From the NCBI GenBank assembly GCA_002365735.1, contig DEZY01000077.1, forward strand, positions 1 to 6,271: a stretch of 6,271 nucleotides of DNA, given 5' to 3'. Numbering within the stretch: the stretch's first letter is position 1; every line of letters begins with the position of its first letter. The notes below the pieces were generated by a model, which saw nothing but the letters and a program-made list of their open reading frames with translations, did not search any database and was not told where the DNA came from. Shown in pieces: positions 6,171 through 6,271 of this stretch. This stretch comes from Actinobacteria bacterium UBA3120. GTDB taxonomy: Bacteria; Actinomycetota; Actinomycetes; S36-B12. The position numbers and the translations under genes are program-made.

Positions 6171-6271
6171 GTATTTCCTCTACGAGACGCGGATGCGACA
6201 CAACAGGTGCGGGGTTGTGACCTAGTCGTGCACGGACGCGACCGGACTGCCCCCACAATGAAGCAATGCCT
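6171..6271. other. Window end with no recognisable gene
   Basis: I see no coding region. It holds a 6-bp inverted repeat CACAAC/GTTGTG (6199-6204, 6214-6219) and the 8-bp palindrome CGTGCACG (6227-6234). An ATG at 6258-6260 on the plus strand lacks a ribosome binding site and only a few bases remain, so a divergent gene start can be neither claimed nor excluded. Confidence 0.5.

Noticed and set aside
1..6271. CRISPR array, tRNA, rRNA, insertion sequence or attachment site
   Set aside because: I saw no spaced direct repeats, no tRNA-like cloverleaf, no transposase or integrase, and no terminal repeats with target duplication.

Overview
The window looks like chromosomal DNA from an actinobacterium of fairly modest G+C; the genus cannot be fixed from this stretch. 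The evidence is protein family: a DnaE paralogue with motifs I recall from Streptomyces-type second DnaE proteins, a SAV_6107-type HEPN protein, a short two-helix SHOCT membrane protein, and a LexA box of the mycobacterial/Gram-positive type (TCGAAC-N4-GTTCGA). The core is DNA damage tolerance and translesion synthesis, not a mobile element.

Layout from left to right. Positions 1-1232 (minus) hold nearly all of a Y-family DNA polymerase IV gene, dinB, whose last codons lie beyond the window edge. Positions 1233-1496 are a divergent intergenic region. Positions 1497-1880 (plus) hold a small SHOCT-domain membrane protein. A nested inverted repeat at 1902-1948 separates it from, and overlaps the stop codon of, the convergent large gene. 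Positions 1918-5424 (minus) encode a complete C-family polymerase alpha subunit of the second actinobacterial DnaE type, with an intact polymerase triad but a degraded PHP site. Ten bases upstream of it, 5435-5887 (minus) encodes a HEPN-fold protein of the SAV_6107 type. Positions 5888-6271 contain no convincing gene, but hold a structured leader of about 217 nt, a perfect 16-bp SOS box at 6086-6101, a sigma-70-like promoter just upstream of it, and a run of four G-tracts abutting the -35 box.

How the genes fit together (inference): the HEPN gene and dnaE form one transcription unit read leftward from a promoter whose predicted start point lies beside the LexA box, so both should be induced by DNA damage. 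DinB is a second error-prone polymerase on the same strand, downstream of the plus-strand SHOCT gene. It has its own ribosome binding site and no visible SOS box, so it is probably expressed separately. Both polymerases carry short Q-L-x-F-like segments that could dock on the sliding clamp. No ImuA' or ImuB gene is visible, so the usual DnaE2-ImuB mutasome arrangement is not seen in this window.
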